IMG/VR virus record: IMGVR_UViG_3300025030_000431
Location: 1 to 22,713 of that record
Strand: one strand, 5' to 3'
Origin: a virus
Length of the DNA stretch: 22,713 nt
The notes under the pieces are model-generated. The model was given only the letters and a program-made list of their open reading frames with translations. It made no database searches and was not told the origin of the DNA. Shown here one piece after another: positions 15,385 to 22,542 of this stretch. Within the stretch, counting starts at the first letter, position 1; every line of letters starts with the position of its first letter. The position numbers and the translations under genes are program-made.

Positions 15385-17590
15385 TCCCCCCCTCCACGCC
15401 GGCCAACAGACCGGAATCCGGTTCTGCCATCGCCTCGGCCGGGACCGGGGCGGGCGGGGCAAGTCCACCAGGTTCACCAGGGCGGGCCGGGAACATCGGG
15501 CTGGTATTTTCAGCAACAGGCGTGGCGGGCATGGTCGGGCCGGCGACGATGGGCGCCTGGTCCTGGTCGTTGAACCCGGCCGACTTCAAGACCTGGTCGG
15601 CGGCCGGAGCCACCCCGGGTGCAGCTACTATCTGGGTCCCGGCCTGGACTGCGGCGAAGATTGCCTCGATCCGCTTGTTGATGATATCGGTGATCATCTT
15701 CTCTTTCTGGGTATCCTTGTACCCTTCGTCCATCTCCAGCTTGCGGAGCTTCAGCTCGTACTGATCTTTGATCCTGGCCTGTTCGACCGCGGCGTCGACC
15801 AGCTGCTGAATCTCTTCCTCACTGGGGACGGTGGCCATCTTGCGCAGCCCTTCGACCAGTTCTTTCTTCACGTCATACGGAAGATTCATCAGGGAAACGA
15901 GATGCGGCATGGCGAGCGCCTGGAACTGGGGTGGCATCGACTTGAACGCCTCGGACATCGACACCAATTCCTGAGCCCTGAAGGACGGAGTAGATGGAAC
16001 ATCCGAGATGGTCACGTTCAGTTTGATCCGCTCTGTATCGTTGTTCAGGTACAATTCACCGGGTACTTTCTGGTTCAGGATAATTGTCCGGTCCTCTTTG
16101 ATCAGACCTCCATCGACGGTGACGGGCGTCTCTTCGTTGCCGATATCCTCGATGATCATGGAAAGAATAGCTTCGCCAACCCGTGACCGACCCTCGGAAA
16201 AGTTGTCGTTGATATCACCCAGGGCCTGAACGGTCTGCTCAACAAGCTGGCTGATCGCGGATCCGGACCGACCTTGGGCATCGTTGCCGCCAAACACTTC
16301 GGAAATCCGGCCGGCCCGGCGAATCGATTCCCTGGCTTCCCGGAGTCTGGCGGCCTGCTGCTCGTTCAGTTGGAAATCCTTCTCGATCTTGAATATCCCG
16401 TCATTGGCCATGGCCTCGGCGTTCAAAAGGATATCCGAATCCGGCCGAGATACCTCGTCACGGAAGGTATCGTCATCGTCAACAACTGCCCCTTCGGTCC
16501 TGATCACCCGGACGGAAGAGAGGCCCCACTGCATCTTGGCCACCCGAACATTGATTTCGTCCTGCAGGAACATCATTCCCCGGGCCAAGCCGTAAGGAAC
16601 CCGGGTCCGGTCTTCACGCTTGCCCCAGAACGGGAAATAAGGGAAATGGTTATGCTTATAGGGTGAAGGGATGTCATGCAAAAGGTGGGGCCCGGCGAAC
16701 CAGGCGAGGCGAACCTTGCCGACAACCGATTCGATCAGTTCCCCACCATTGGCCAGGGCCACGAGATGAAGGGCGTTCTGCTCATCGAACTCGACAACCC
16801 GACCGCCCCTGACTTTCAAAGCGGTGACAGCTTCAAACTTCCGGTACCAGAGTTCAAAAAGACAGATCCGCCCGTTCAGGGCATCTCGCCATTCCTGTTC
16901 TTCCCAGGTAAACGATCTCTCATCGGTCCAGTTCTTATAAAGCCCGGTCTGCTGGCCGCCCTCCATGTACTGAGTGGCGTCATAAGCGGACATCCCGTTG
17001 CCGGCCGCCTTGATCGTCTCTGCCTGGTCCGGGAACATGGCCGTGGCGATATCGATATCAGTCCATCGACGCCGAAGGAGCCAACGCGCATCCGAAATAT
17101 CATCTTTCCGGGAAAACCAATCGTGCCAAATTTCGTTGCGGTGAACATCTGTGCAGCGGATCGGGAACTGAAACGGATCCGAGGACCGGGAAACCTCCAC
17201 CCAACCCAAGCCAACCTTTACCTGCGAAGCATACGCCGCGGCGCAGGCCCGGTCAGCCTTCGATCTCCGCTCCGCCTGGTTCAACCGGTAGTTCAGGGCT
17301 TCCGCTACATCGTCACCCTCACCCACTTTGTCAGGCAAAACCCGGAAATCAGATCGGTTCTTCGCCTCCATCCCCAGGATTTCGTCAATCGTCGGCCCCA
17401 TGACCGGCTCAATCGCCGGCGGGATCCCGAGAAGCCGCTGCTTATAGAGTGCGTCGGAATCAAGCTGGTTCCCGTCGCAATAATCCATCTCCTTGTCAGC
17501 GTTCGCCCGCCAGATAGGTTGCTCATCAATCTCAAGAGCGATGGCGTTCAGCAAATTGTTCGGGGTGAAGTCGCCTTGCCGCAGATTCAT
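15377..17590 (-). CDS. Portal protein (P22-type)
   Basis: 737 residues, start overlapping the TerL stop (ATGA at 17590-17587) with GGAGG upstream. The N-terminus (ANADKEMDYCDGNQLDSDAL, then PAIEPVMGPTIDEILGMEAK, RSDFRVLPDK) follows the order of P22-like portals: a helical entry, a QLD segment, the linking INPTV-like region and an R-D-F-x-V-x-P motif. Further parts include GLGWVEVSRSSDPF and FPYFPFWGKREDRTRVPYGL, the wing/stem segment. A long helical region (about 590-660: EEEIQQLVDAAVEQARIKDQ and following) could form the extended barrel seen in P22, and the tail is Pro-rich (PGGLAPPAPVPAEAM). The dodecameric ring sits at one vertex, carries the terminase during packaging, and joins the adaptor. 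Size matches P22 (725). Confidence 0.8.
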   Translation of the reverse strand: MNLRQGDFTPNNLLNAIALEIDEQPIWRANADKEMDYCDGNQLDSDALYKQRLLGIPPAIEPVMGPTIDEILGMEAKNRSDFRVLPDKVGEGDDVAEALNYRLNQAERRSKADRACAAAYASQVKVGLGWVEVSRSSDPFQFPIRCTDVHRNEIWHDWFSRKDDISDARWLLRRRWTDIDIATAMFPDQAETIKAAGNGMSAYDATQYMEGGQQTGLYKNWTDERSFTWEEQEWRDALNGRICLFELWYRKFEAVTALKVRGGRVVEFDEQNALHLVALANGGELIESVVGKVRLAWFAGPHLLHDIPSPYKHNHFPYFPFWGKREDRTRVPYGLARGMMFLQDEINVRVAKMQWGLSSVRVIRTEGAVVDDDDTFRDEVSRPDSDILLNAEAMANDGIFKIEKDFQLNEQQAARLREARESIRRAGRISEVFGGNDAQGRSGSAISQLVEQTVQALGDINDNFSEGRSRVGEAILSMIIEDIGNEETPVTVDGGLIKEDRTIILNQKVPGELYLNNDTERIKLNVTISDVPSTPSFRAQELVSMSEAFKSMPPQFQALAMPHLVSLMNLPYDVKKELVEGLRKMATVPSEEEIQQLVDAAVEQARIKDQYELKLRKLEMDEGYKDTQKEKMITDIINKRIEAIFAAVQAGTQIVAAPGVAPAADQVLKSAGFNDQDQAPIVAGPTMPATPVAENTSPMFPARPGEPGGLAPPAPVPAEAMAEPDSGLLAGVEGGNG

Positions 17591-19323
17591 GCCGTCCTCC
17601 AGTCAGAAGCGCGCCGTCGTTTCGGTTTCGGATTTTCAGAACCGGACCTCATCTGCATTTCAGCCTCCATATTCAAGCGAACTCCAAACATCCCAAGGCC
17701 CCGGGTAAGGGTCTCGAACCCGTCATATCCATGCGAAGCGTCATCATGCCGCGGGGTCTCTTTCCAGCAGCCGAGCTTATCATCCCAATCAACCCGGAAA
17801 TTCTGCAAATGGTTGATCCCGACCGCGCATTTCTCTTTATCGATGAAAACGGAGGGTAGCCACACCTTCACTTCCTGGATCGCCGTCCCTTTCCGCAAAA
17901 CCCGGGGGACAACACAGATATTGCGCATCCCCGCCGCCGAAAGGATCTGCTTCAACGTCTTCGGCTTCGCGTCACCCTTCGTGGCGGTTCCAATTCGCTT
18001 CGAGCCCGCATCGTGCGGCAGGAAATGACGCCCGTAATTGTAGGGTAATTTCTGGATCCGCATCCAGTATTCCACCACATCGTCATCCGTTCCTTCCAGA
18101 TAATCGATAACCCGATCCTGGAAGCCAACACGCTGATGGAACCAGATCGTCATCTTATCGCTGATACCAAAATCCCAACCAGTATTCACCGGGTACCCAT
18201 GATCATGCGGGACGACAGTGATCCTTCGTTCCTTCCGTAAGACACGCATCTGTTTCGCCAGGATCGCACCTTCCATTGAGGCTTGAAACGCCTCATCCGG
18301 GGTCGATGGAAACTCCCGGTGCATATCATCCTTCTGCTGCTCGGCTTTTTTAACGTACCATGCCCGTTTCCGAGGTGAAAGCGTTACTTTAATTTCATCC
18401 TCTATTTCCTTAAAGTACCGCTCATACTCTTCAGTGATCCTTACACCATCTGGATCAAGCTCGTTCTCCGAACCCTCCCACCAGGGGAAGAAGTGGAACT
18501 TAAAATCCAGAGGCGTCATCTTCGCCCCTTCAAGAAGTTTGTTCTCCGCGGCCTTGCAATCATCGTGAAACTCGCCGGAAGTCCCCTCAGCGGTCGATTC
18601 CACAATGATAATATTGCCCTGCGCAATCGTGTTCAAGGCGCCGGTCCTGATCTCGCGGGCTCTTTCAGGGTTACGAGCTGCTATCTTTCCAAGTTCAGAA
18701 ACGTGAAGGATCTCCAAGGTGCCGCCACGATGCGAGGTGCCTATGTAAATCGTCGAACCGTTCTTGAACTTCACCGACTCCTTGGCCCGTTCCGTCATCG
18801 GATTCAAAGCCTGGATAACCGGATGCAAATGATCGTAGGCCAGCTTGATTTTATCTAATTTTTTTCTGGCGTCAGGCAGGGTAATATCAATGATACCCGC
18901 CTCTACGTGTCCGTTCCAAAAGCAATAATCGAAAATAAAGATAGCTATTAATGTCGAAAACCCCCTTTGCCGGTCCTTCAAGATAATGTTCAGGTACCAC
19001 ATCGCCTTCCAGAACTTTAACTGGGAATCATTCCTAACAAAGGGGATCAGTCTTCCGAATTTATCTTTTATCGTGTAAAGATTGTCGAGTCTCCATTCCC
19101 TATCGTCGAGCGAAGCCCACATCCTCCTGAGCGCACCCCCCCCTGGGTCTTCGGCGGCGAGCAAGGAATCCCTTTCCCGCTCCTTCATCTCTCGGGCCTG
19201 CTCGCGCTCCAGCCGCTTGTCTTCCTTCGCCTCGTCTTCGATCTGGCGCTGCTCGCGGTCCTGGGCCATGGTGAGCTTGACCTGGGCGAGGGTAGCTTTG
19301 CCCTCTTCGCTGTGTATGTTCAC
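17587..19323 (-). CDS. Terminase large subunit (TerL)
   Basis: 578 residues with a GTG start that overlaps the small upstream gene's stop (GTGA at 19323-19320). The protein packages DNA into the prohead using an ATPase and a nuclease. Residues about 10-56 form a highly charged coiled-coil extension. The ATPase Walker A is the divergent RQRGFST (about 118-124). A probable Walker B lies in ILHVSELGK (E210), and a motif III-like IIIVESTAEG follows at 238-247. The RNase H-like nuclease has W-D-F-G-I-S-D (D384), HDAGSKR (D438) and HDDASHGYDGFETL (D534), matching the expected acidic triad. The C-terminus is basic (KPKRRRASDWR). It is translationally coupled to the portal gene. Confidence 0.9.
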   Translation of the reverse strand: MNIHSEEGKATLAQVKLTMAQDREQRQIEDEAKEDKRLEREQAREMKERERDSLLAAEDPGGGALRRMWASLDDREWRLDNLYTIKDKFGRLIPFVRNDSQLKFWKAMWYLNIILKDRQRGFSTLIAIFIFDYCFWNGHVEAGIIDITLPDARKKLDKIKLAYDHLHPVIQALNPMTERAKESVKFKNGSTIYIGTSHRGGTLEILHVSELGKIAARNPERAREIRTGALNTIAQGNIIIVESTAEGTSGEFHDDCKAAENKLLEGAKMTPLDFKFHFFPWWEGSENELDPDGVRITEEYERYFKEIEDEIKVTLSPRKRAWYVKKAEQQKDDMHREFPSTPDEAFQASMEGAILAKQMRVLRKERRITVVPHDHGYPVNTGWDFGISDKMTIWFHQRVGFQDRVIDYLEGTDDDVVEYWMRIQKLPYNYGRHFLPHDAGSKRIGTATKGDAKPKTLKQILSAAGMRNICVVPRVLRKGTAIQEVKVWLPSVFIDKEKCAVGINHLQNFRVDWDDKLGCWKETPRHDDASHGYDGFETLTRGLGMFGVRLNMEAEMQMRSGSENPKPKRRRASDWRTA

Positions 19324-19514
19324 GGGGTCTCACCCTTCGGGCGGGAGATGGTCTCCTCTGTAGTGGGCGGGTGCTCGTCGTCTCGTGCTGCCAGCGTGGT
19401 TTGCGCTGATTTGGCCCTGGATAACCATGAGAAAAGTGGTGGAGCCTGGTCTTGCGCTGGTTTCCCGGCCTGATTTACAGCCACCAGTCCACTATATGTA
19501 GTGGTGTCGCTCAT
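19320..19514 (-). CDS. 64-residue hypothetical protein between terminase genes
   Basis: The ATG at 19514 has a weak CCGGGAACAATC upstream; the stop overlaps the TerL GTG (GTGA). The protein begins MSDTTTYSGLVAVNQAGKPA and is Ser/Thr/Gln-rich, without cysteine or membrane segment. It is out of frame with TerL, and both frames are open through the overlap. No family is recognised. It may simply provide coupling that lets ribosomes reach the TerL GTG start, or be a packaging factor. Its reality depends mainly on the overlap and the position. Confidence 0.55.
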   Translation of the reverse strand: MSDTTTYSGLVAVNQAGKPAQDQAPPLFSWLSRAKSAQTTLAARDDEHPPTTEETISRPKGETP

Positions 19515-19678
19515 GATTGTTCCCGGATATGGTATAAAGTATCGTGTTTTTGCATCGTGTTACGATTCCCGGCCTGGCCCTGGTAGCTGGAACCATGCCC
19601 GCAAACCGTGGATATATCATAATGTCGCATAAGATCTATTATGTAAAGAAGTCAGGGTTGCTGAATGATATCATACAG
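19515..19678. other. Non-coding gap between terminase small subunit and the 64-residue gene
   Basis: 164 bases, more A/T-rich than the genes on either side. I see no convincing gene in it; the short plus-strand frame that crosses it has no ribosome binding site. It holds a direct repeat ATCGTGTT at 19541-19548 and 19554-19561 (13-base spacing). It might be a packaging (pac/cos-like) recognition region, as such sites often lie in or near the terminase small subunit gene, but no specific motif shows this. Confidence 0.4.
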
Positions 19679-20458
19679 TTACTCCACCTTTTCAACGTCC
19701 AATTCGAGGGGAGGGGCCGGGGTGATCGGGCGGCCAGGTAATCCCCTGCTGCGCCCGCTGATCGCCTGATACACGTTCTGGAGGGTGATTTCCACGCTGT
19801 CTCCGTCATTTACCGTGCCAGGGGCGGGCTCGTCCAGGTCGAACGCCTGCCGCTCCAGGGCAATGAGGGTTTTGAGCGTGTCCGAAAGTTTTCTCAGTAT
19901 ATCCGCACGGTTGCCCAGGTCGCCCAGGCGCCGAAGGATTTGCTGTAGCTCCTTGACGGAGGCGGCGTCAGTCTTGCCTCCATCCACCACTTTCCGCACC
20001 AGTACGGCAATATCGCCCACAAAATCGCTGCCGGTTTCAAGCTCCCGCTGCATTTTGGTCAGGGATCGCCGGTGGGCCTTGATATCCTTGCGATGGCTCA
20101 GGATGATGGTGGCGCGGACCTTTGCGAGGGCGGTGATTCGGTCCTTGTCGGTCTTTTTCTTGAGGGGAAGACGGGCGCTGGAAACCTCCTCATGCCTCAC
20201 AATCCTAGAAAGTTCGTCGTCTGTCTGGGCTCTGACGCGTTTTCTCAAGTCCCGAGAAATTCCTTCCTTCTTAATCCAGTGACAAAGAGTTCCCTCATTT
20301 ATCCCATGATTCCGGGCAATTTCGCACAGGGGCGTAGAAGTTTCCCTGACCTGGTAAGTCACCTCTTCCCAATCAACGTCGCTGGCTTTAACCTTATTAC
20401 AAACTATTTTCTTTTTAGGTTTATTGGTTAATTCCGGCAACTTAGGCAACTTTTTCAA
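19679..20458 (-). CDS. Terminase small subunit (TerS), HTH type
   Basis: 259 residues, with a TTG start at 20458; no ATG lies between it and the upstream in-frame stop, and AGGTGA is suitably placed. Residues about 40-68 carry a helix-turn-helix (TSTPLCEIARNHGINEGTLC, then HWIKKEG), the DNA-recognition part of many small terminases. A basic first part (KPKKKIVCNKVK) precedes it. Residues 100-215 are helical with coiled-coil potential (ELQQILRRLGDLGNRADILR), likely the oligomerisation region, and the C-terminus (PITPAPPLELDVEKVE) could bind TerL. It lies first in the minus-strand operon. Small terminases are variable, so the call rests on the HTH, the size and the neighbouring TerL. A transcription regulator is a less likely alternative. 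Confidence 0.75.
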   Translation of the reverse strand: MKKLPKLPELTNKPKKKIVCNKVKASDVDWEEVTYQVRETSTPLCEIARNHGINEGTLCHWIKKEGISRDLRKRVRAQTDDELSRIVRHEEVSSARLPLKKKTDKDRITALAKVRATIILSHRKDIKAHRRSLTKMQRELETGSDFVGDIAVLVRKVVDGGKTDAASVKELQQILRRLGDLGNRADILRKLSDTLKTLIALERQAFDLDEPAPGTVNDGDSVEITLQNVYQAISGRSRGLPGRPITPAPPLELDVEKVE

Positions 20459-20510
20459 ACCTTCACCTATTTTCTCAGGGGTGCTTGCTTAAATGCTTAT
20501 ATCTGCGGTC

Positions 20511-20540
20511 ATTGTAGGCGATGGATTTACCGATTGTCAA
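20511..20540 (-). promoter_or_regulatory. Main promoter candidate for the head-tail operon
   Basis: On the minus strand: perfect TTGACA (complement of TGTCAA, 20540-20535), an 18-base spacer, then TACAAT (complement of ATTGTA, 20516-20511). This is near the sigma70 consensus. It would start transcription near 20504, about 45 bases before the TerS TTG, so transcription of the whole minus-strand module can begin here. Confidence 0.65.
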
Positions 20541-20574
20541 AGGAAATGTGAAAATACCTTATTTACTTTCCGCA

Positions 20575-20603
20575 TTGCAATAAGCGCGACGGTATGCTAT
20601 CGT
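20575..20603 (+). promoter_or_regulatory. Candidate promoter for the small plus-strand genes
   Basis: TTGCAA (20575-20580), a 17-base spacer, then TATCGT (20598-20603) preceded by TGC, which fits an extended -10. It lies upstream of the plus-strand cluster and back-to-back with the minus-strand promoter about 35 bases away, so a repressor could control both. Both hexamers deviate from consensus. Confidence 0.4.
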
Positions 20604-20635
20604 ATAGGTAAGGGGAGGGCAAAATCACCCTGGAG

Positions 20636-20673
20636 CGGGCCGGGGACCGGCCTGGAGGCTGCGCGGGGCGCAG
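20636..20673 (+). other. Two tandem GC hairpins in the 5' leader of the plus-strand cluster
   Basis: GGCCGG/CCGGCC (20638-20643 with 20647-20652) and CTGCGC/GCGCAG (20659-20664 with 20668-20673), each with a loop of three G/A bases. They lie between the promoter candidate and the GGAGG site of the first gene. No T-run follows, so they are not terminators; a role in mRNA stability or translation control is possible. Confidence 0.45.
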
Positions 20674-20699
20674 GAAACACAACACCACGGAGGAAAATC

Positions 20700-21146
20700 A
20701 TGGGACAGAGAGAAGAGGGTGCTGGAGTACCAGAGAGAGTGATAAAGGCTATACGGGGAGTGGATATGAACGATTTGATCGCGCCCTCGCCTGGGGGGTC
20801 TGTCGCGCCTTCATTTCGCGCCTTTGCCGAGCAAGCGTGGAAAGAGAACGAGCCACAGATCGCGGTGATCCAGGATGATCTTTGGTTATGCTCTGAGTGC
20901 CTGCAGGCTGCAGTGAATAATGATTATACCGGGCTGGATTATCATTATGGACCGGTAGAGGCTGAAAAGCGGATGGAAGAGATTCAGGCCGGGTTGTCGC
21001 GCCTTGGGTCCGGGCTGGTCATTGATTCCCGCGACCTGGCCGAGCACGATAGCGCGCACCGGGTTTTCACAACTGCCGCTTGCGATTGTTGCGGGTCGCG
21101 GCTGCATGGGGAACGGTTTCGTTTTGCAATCTTGGGGAGGGATTAA
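20700..21146 (+). CDS. Small cysteine-rich (putative zinc-binding) protein
   Basis: 148 residues from the ATG at 20700, chosen because ACGGAGGAAAATC precedes it. A longer frame from 20493 runs across the leader. An internal ATG (residue 23) also has a GGGGAG site and could be used. The central part (LWLCSECLQAAVNND) has a CxxC at residues 64 and 67, and the C-terminal part (ACDCCGSRLHGERFRF) has cysteines 128, 130 and 131, followed by the CGSRLHG motif that I know from small phage and plasmid proteins of unknown function. The two cysteine groups are probably brought together around a metal. It has no signal peptide. Function unknown; the context suggests an early or accessory gene. Confidence 0.75.
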   Translation: MGQREEGAGVPERVIKAIRGVDMNDLIAPSPGGSVAPSFRAFAEQAWKENEPQIAVIQDDLWLCSECLQAAVNNDYTGLDYHYGPVEAEKRMEEIQAGLSRLGSGLVIDSRDLAEHDSAHRVFTTAACDCCGSRLHGERFRFAILGRD

Positions 21147-21148
21147 TC

Positions 21149-21742
21149 ATGAAAAACAACACCGATATCCTGAATGATAGGATAAAATCGTTCAACAATC
21201 ATGTCGGGCCTCGCGTTGGGGATTACCTGTATATCCCACAAACTGACGAACGAATACCGCAATATACCAGGTTCACCCATCATTGGGGCGACCGCATCCA
21301 GACCGGCGGCACACAGAACCACGGCGGATATTACCTCGACCGTAACGGTTTTTTCAGTTACAGCGGCGGGCTGGACAGCGGGATTGCCACGGCAGATTTG
21401 ATTGACACCGGCGAGACCAGGCCGGGCAGTTTGTGGTTTTTCGATGGGAATGTTGCTGGGGCCGGTCGCGGTGTGCATTTTATGGCCGATATGCGGGTGT
21501 ACACAGTGCGCGAGGGAGCGGACCTTAACGGATTGTGGCATATCACCTGCCCATATCACCTCGTAGCCACAAAAGAGGAAGTAGGGTGCGGGTATTGGTT
21601 CACGGTCACGGAACGAGGAGTCTCGCACATCGCATTTAGAACAAAGGAAGAGCTTTTATCCTGGCTGAAAAGCAAACGCCTGGAGCTCGCCCAGGACGTA
21701 ACCAAGGGCGAATTTTGCTCGCAGCATCTTATGTACGCATAG
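21149..21742 (+). CDS. Hypothetical protein of accessory cluster
   Basis: 197 residues from the ATG at 21149, with GGGGAGG upstream and the previous stop two bases away; a longer upstream frame would overlap the preceding gene. It has a probable beta-rich domain with conserved-looking segments: GPRVGDYLYIP, RFTHHWGDRIQTGG, GGYYLDRNGFFSYSGGLDSG and PGSLWFFDGNVAGAGRGVHF. The C-terminus has a small helical segment (TKEELLSWLKSKRLELAQ) and ends CSQHLMYA. No transmembrane segment or known catalytic motif is visible. Proteins with the same opening (GD, then R.THxWGD, then Q, then YYL) occur in mobile elements, but I know no function. The gene is followed by another small gene eight bases later. Confidence 0.75.
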   Translation: MKNNTDILNDRIKSFNNHVGPRVGDYLYIPQTDERIPQYTRFTHHWGDRIQTGGTQNHGGYYLDRNGFFSYSGGLDSGIATADLIDTGETRPGSLWFFDGNVAGAGRGVHFMADMRVYTVREGADLNGLWHITCPYHLVATKEEVGCGYWFTVTERGVSHIAFRTKEELLSWLKSKRLELAQDVTKGEFCSQHLMYA

Positions 21743-21750
21743 AGGACACC

Positions 21751-21951
21751 ATGGAACAGAACCACTCACGGAATAAGCAGCAGGTCGCGCCCTCGGTTTC
21801 GGGACTTTGCCCGGATTGTCTATGGCTCAAGGCCGGAGGCGAGTGTACCGCGATCCAGATTGAAGAGGGTCCGGGCCGGTGGGTGGTCGCATCTCAACCG
21901 TGCCTTGCGCCGGGGCAGTGCCAATATTATCAATCAATTACGGAGGGTTAA
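21751..21951 (+). CDS. 66-residue cysteine-rich protein
   Basis: The ATG at 21751 has GAGGACACC just upstream. The protein has cysteines at 20, 23, 32, 51 and 57 (GLCPDCLWLKAGGECTAIQ, then QPCLAPGQCQYY). The CxxC-x8-C-then-C spacing resembles a small zinc-knuckle. It starts polar (EQNHSRNKQQ) with no signal peptide. It is not recognised. Its stop lies inside the ribosome binding context of the next gene (GGAGGGTTAAACC), so the two are probably co-translated. A similar cysteine pattern recurs in the next protein. Confidence 0.7.
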   Translation: MEQNHSRNKQQVAPSVSGLCPDCLWLKAGGECTAIQIEEGPGRWVVASQPCLAPGQCQYYQSITEG

Positions 21952-21954
21952 ACC

Positions 21955-22254
21955 ATGACTTACGAGGAAGAAAAACAGAATGAAGTGCGCGATCTTAACG
22001 ACAAAATTCATGAACTGGAGGAGCAGCAGGAGCAGATCTGCATCCATGTACACTACCTGGCAGGGCTAAGAGATGAGGCGCAGGCCGAACTGAACGCTGT
22101 TCGCGCCCTCCAGGACGGGCTTGTCCATTGTTTCAACTGCAAGTTTGTCGATGTCGAGCATGAGGGCAACGGGGCGTGTAACCTCCACAGTGCAAGGGAT
22201 TACGCACAGGTCTCCATCAACTGCGCGATGTACGAAAGAAGAGAGAATCTTTAA
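21955..22254 (+). CDS. Coiled-coil plus cysteine-module protein
   Basis: 99 residues, preceded by CGGAGGGTTAAACC. Residues about 3-54 form a charged coiled coil (EEEKQNEVRDLNDKIHELEE and following). The C-terminal part has C59, C62, C75 and C90 (HCFNCKFVDVEHEGNGACNL, then QVSINCAMYE), that is CxxCxF, GxxxC, then C before an aromatic. This is like the 66-residue protein but joined to a coiled coil, and may dimerise. No family is recognised with certainty. It lies within the accessory cluster and is followed by a 90-base gap. Confidence 0.75.
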   Translation: MTYEEEKQNEVRDLNDKIHELEEQQEQICIHVHYLAGLRDEAQAELNAVRALQDGLVHCFNCKFVDVEHEGNGACNLHSARDYAQVSINCAMYERRENL

Positions 22255-22270
22255 CGGTCTGATCGGGTCA

Positions 22271-22296
22271 GGGTGCGGCGGGTCATGGCCGCGCCC
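22271..22296 (+). other. Nine-bp hairpin in the gap before the next small gene
   Basis: GGGTGCGGC (22271-22279) pairs with GCCGCGCCC (22288-22296) with one G-T wobble, around an eight-base loop. There is no T-run, so it is not a normal intrinsic terminator. It sits in the 90 bases between the stop at 22254 and the ATG at 22345, the largest gap inside this otherwise tight cluster, and may set the boundary of mRNA segments. Confidence 0.5.
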
Positions 22297-22344
22297 GAAC
22301 CTGCACGGAGCGGGATAGGTAAACCAAAAACAGCGGAGGAAATA

Positions 22345-22542
22345 ATGGCAACTCACAATGAACTGTGCGTCGAAACTGGGTGGAAAATTATGGTAGCGGT
22401 GTCCGCCGAAGATCCACAAACCGGAACTATTGACGCTCTGACAGACCTTATGCACTTTTGCCGCGCCGAAGGGGTGGACTTTGACGCCTGCCTGAGTATG
22501 GCGACGGATCACTTTTCCGAAGAACTTGTTGACAACGCATGA
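22345..22542 (+). CDS. 65-residue hypothetical protein
   Basis: ATG at 22345 chosen for its GCGGAGGAAATA site; a longer frame from 22273 crosses the hairpin. The protein contains TIDALTDLMHFCRAEGVDFD and then ACLSMATDHFSEE. The DLMHFCRxxGxDFDxxLxxAxxHFxEE pattern is known to me from small proteins of mobile elements, but without a function. It is soluble, mainly helical, with no signal peptide. Its stop overlaps the next start (ATGA at 22539-22542). Confidence 0.75.
   Translation: MATHNELCVETGWKIMVAVSAEDPQTGTIDALTDLMHFCRAEGVDFDACLSMATDHFSEELVDNA

Noticed and set aside
15272-16186. 304-codon plus-strand frame over the portal C-terminus
   Set aside because: Antisense shadow without a ribosome binding site or family resemblance.
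16676-18028. 450-codon plus-strand frame over portal and TerL
   Set aside because: It crosses the border of two coupled genes on the other strand; the motifs of portal and TerL are all on the minus strand.
19541-19561. Direct repeat ATCGTGTT with 13-base spacing as iteron or pac site
   Set aside because: Only two copies, in A/T-rich sequence; too little to claim a function.
19544-19741. 65-codon plus-strand frame between terminase genes
   Set aside because: No ribosome binding site, and it runs antisense into the TerS end.
20551-20567. AAAATACCTTATTT as a palindromic operator between the divergent promoters
   Set aside because: Only about eight of 14 positions fit two-fold symmetry, which is not convincing.
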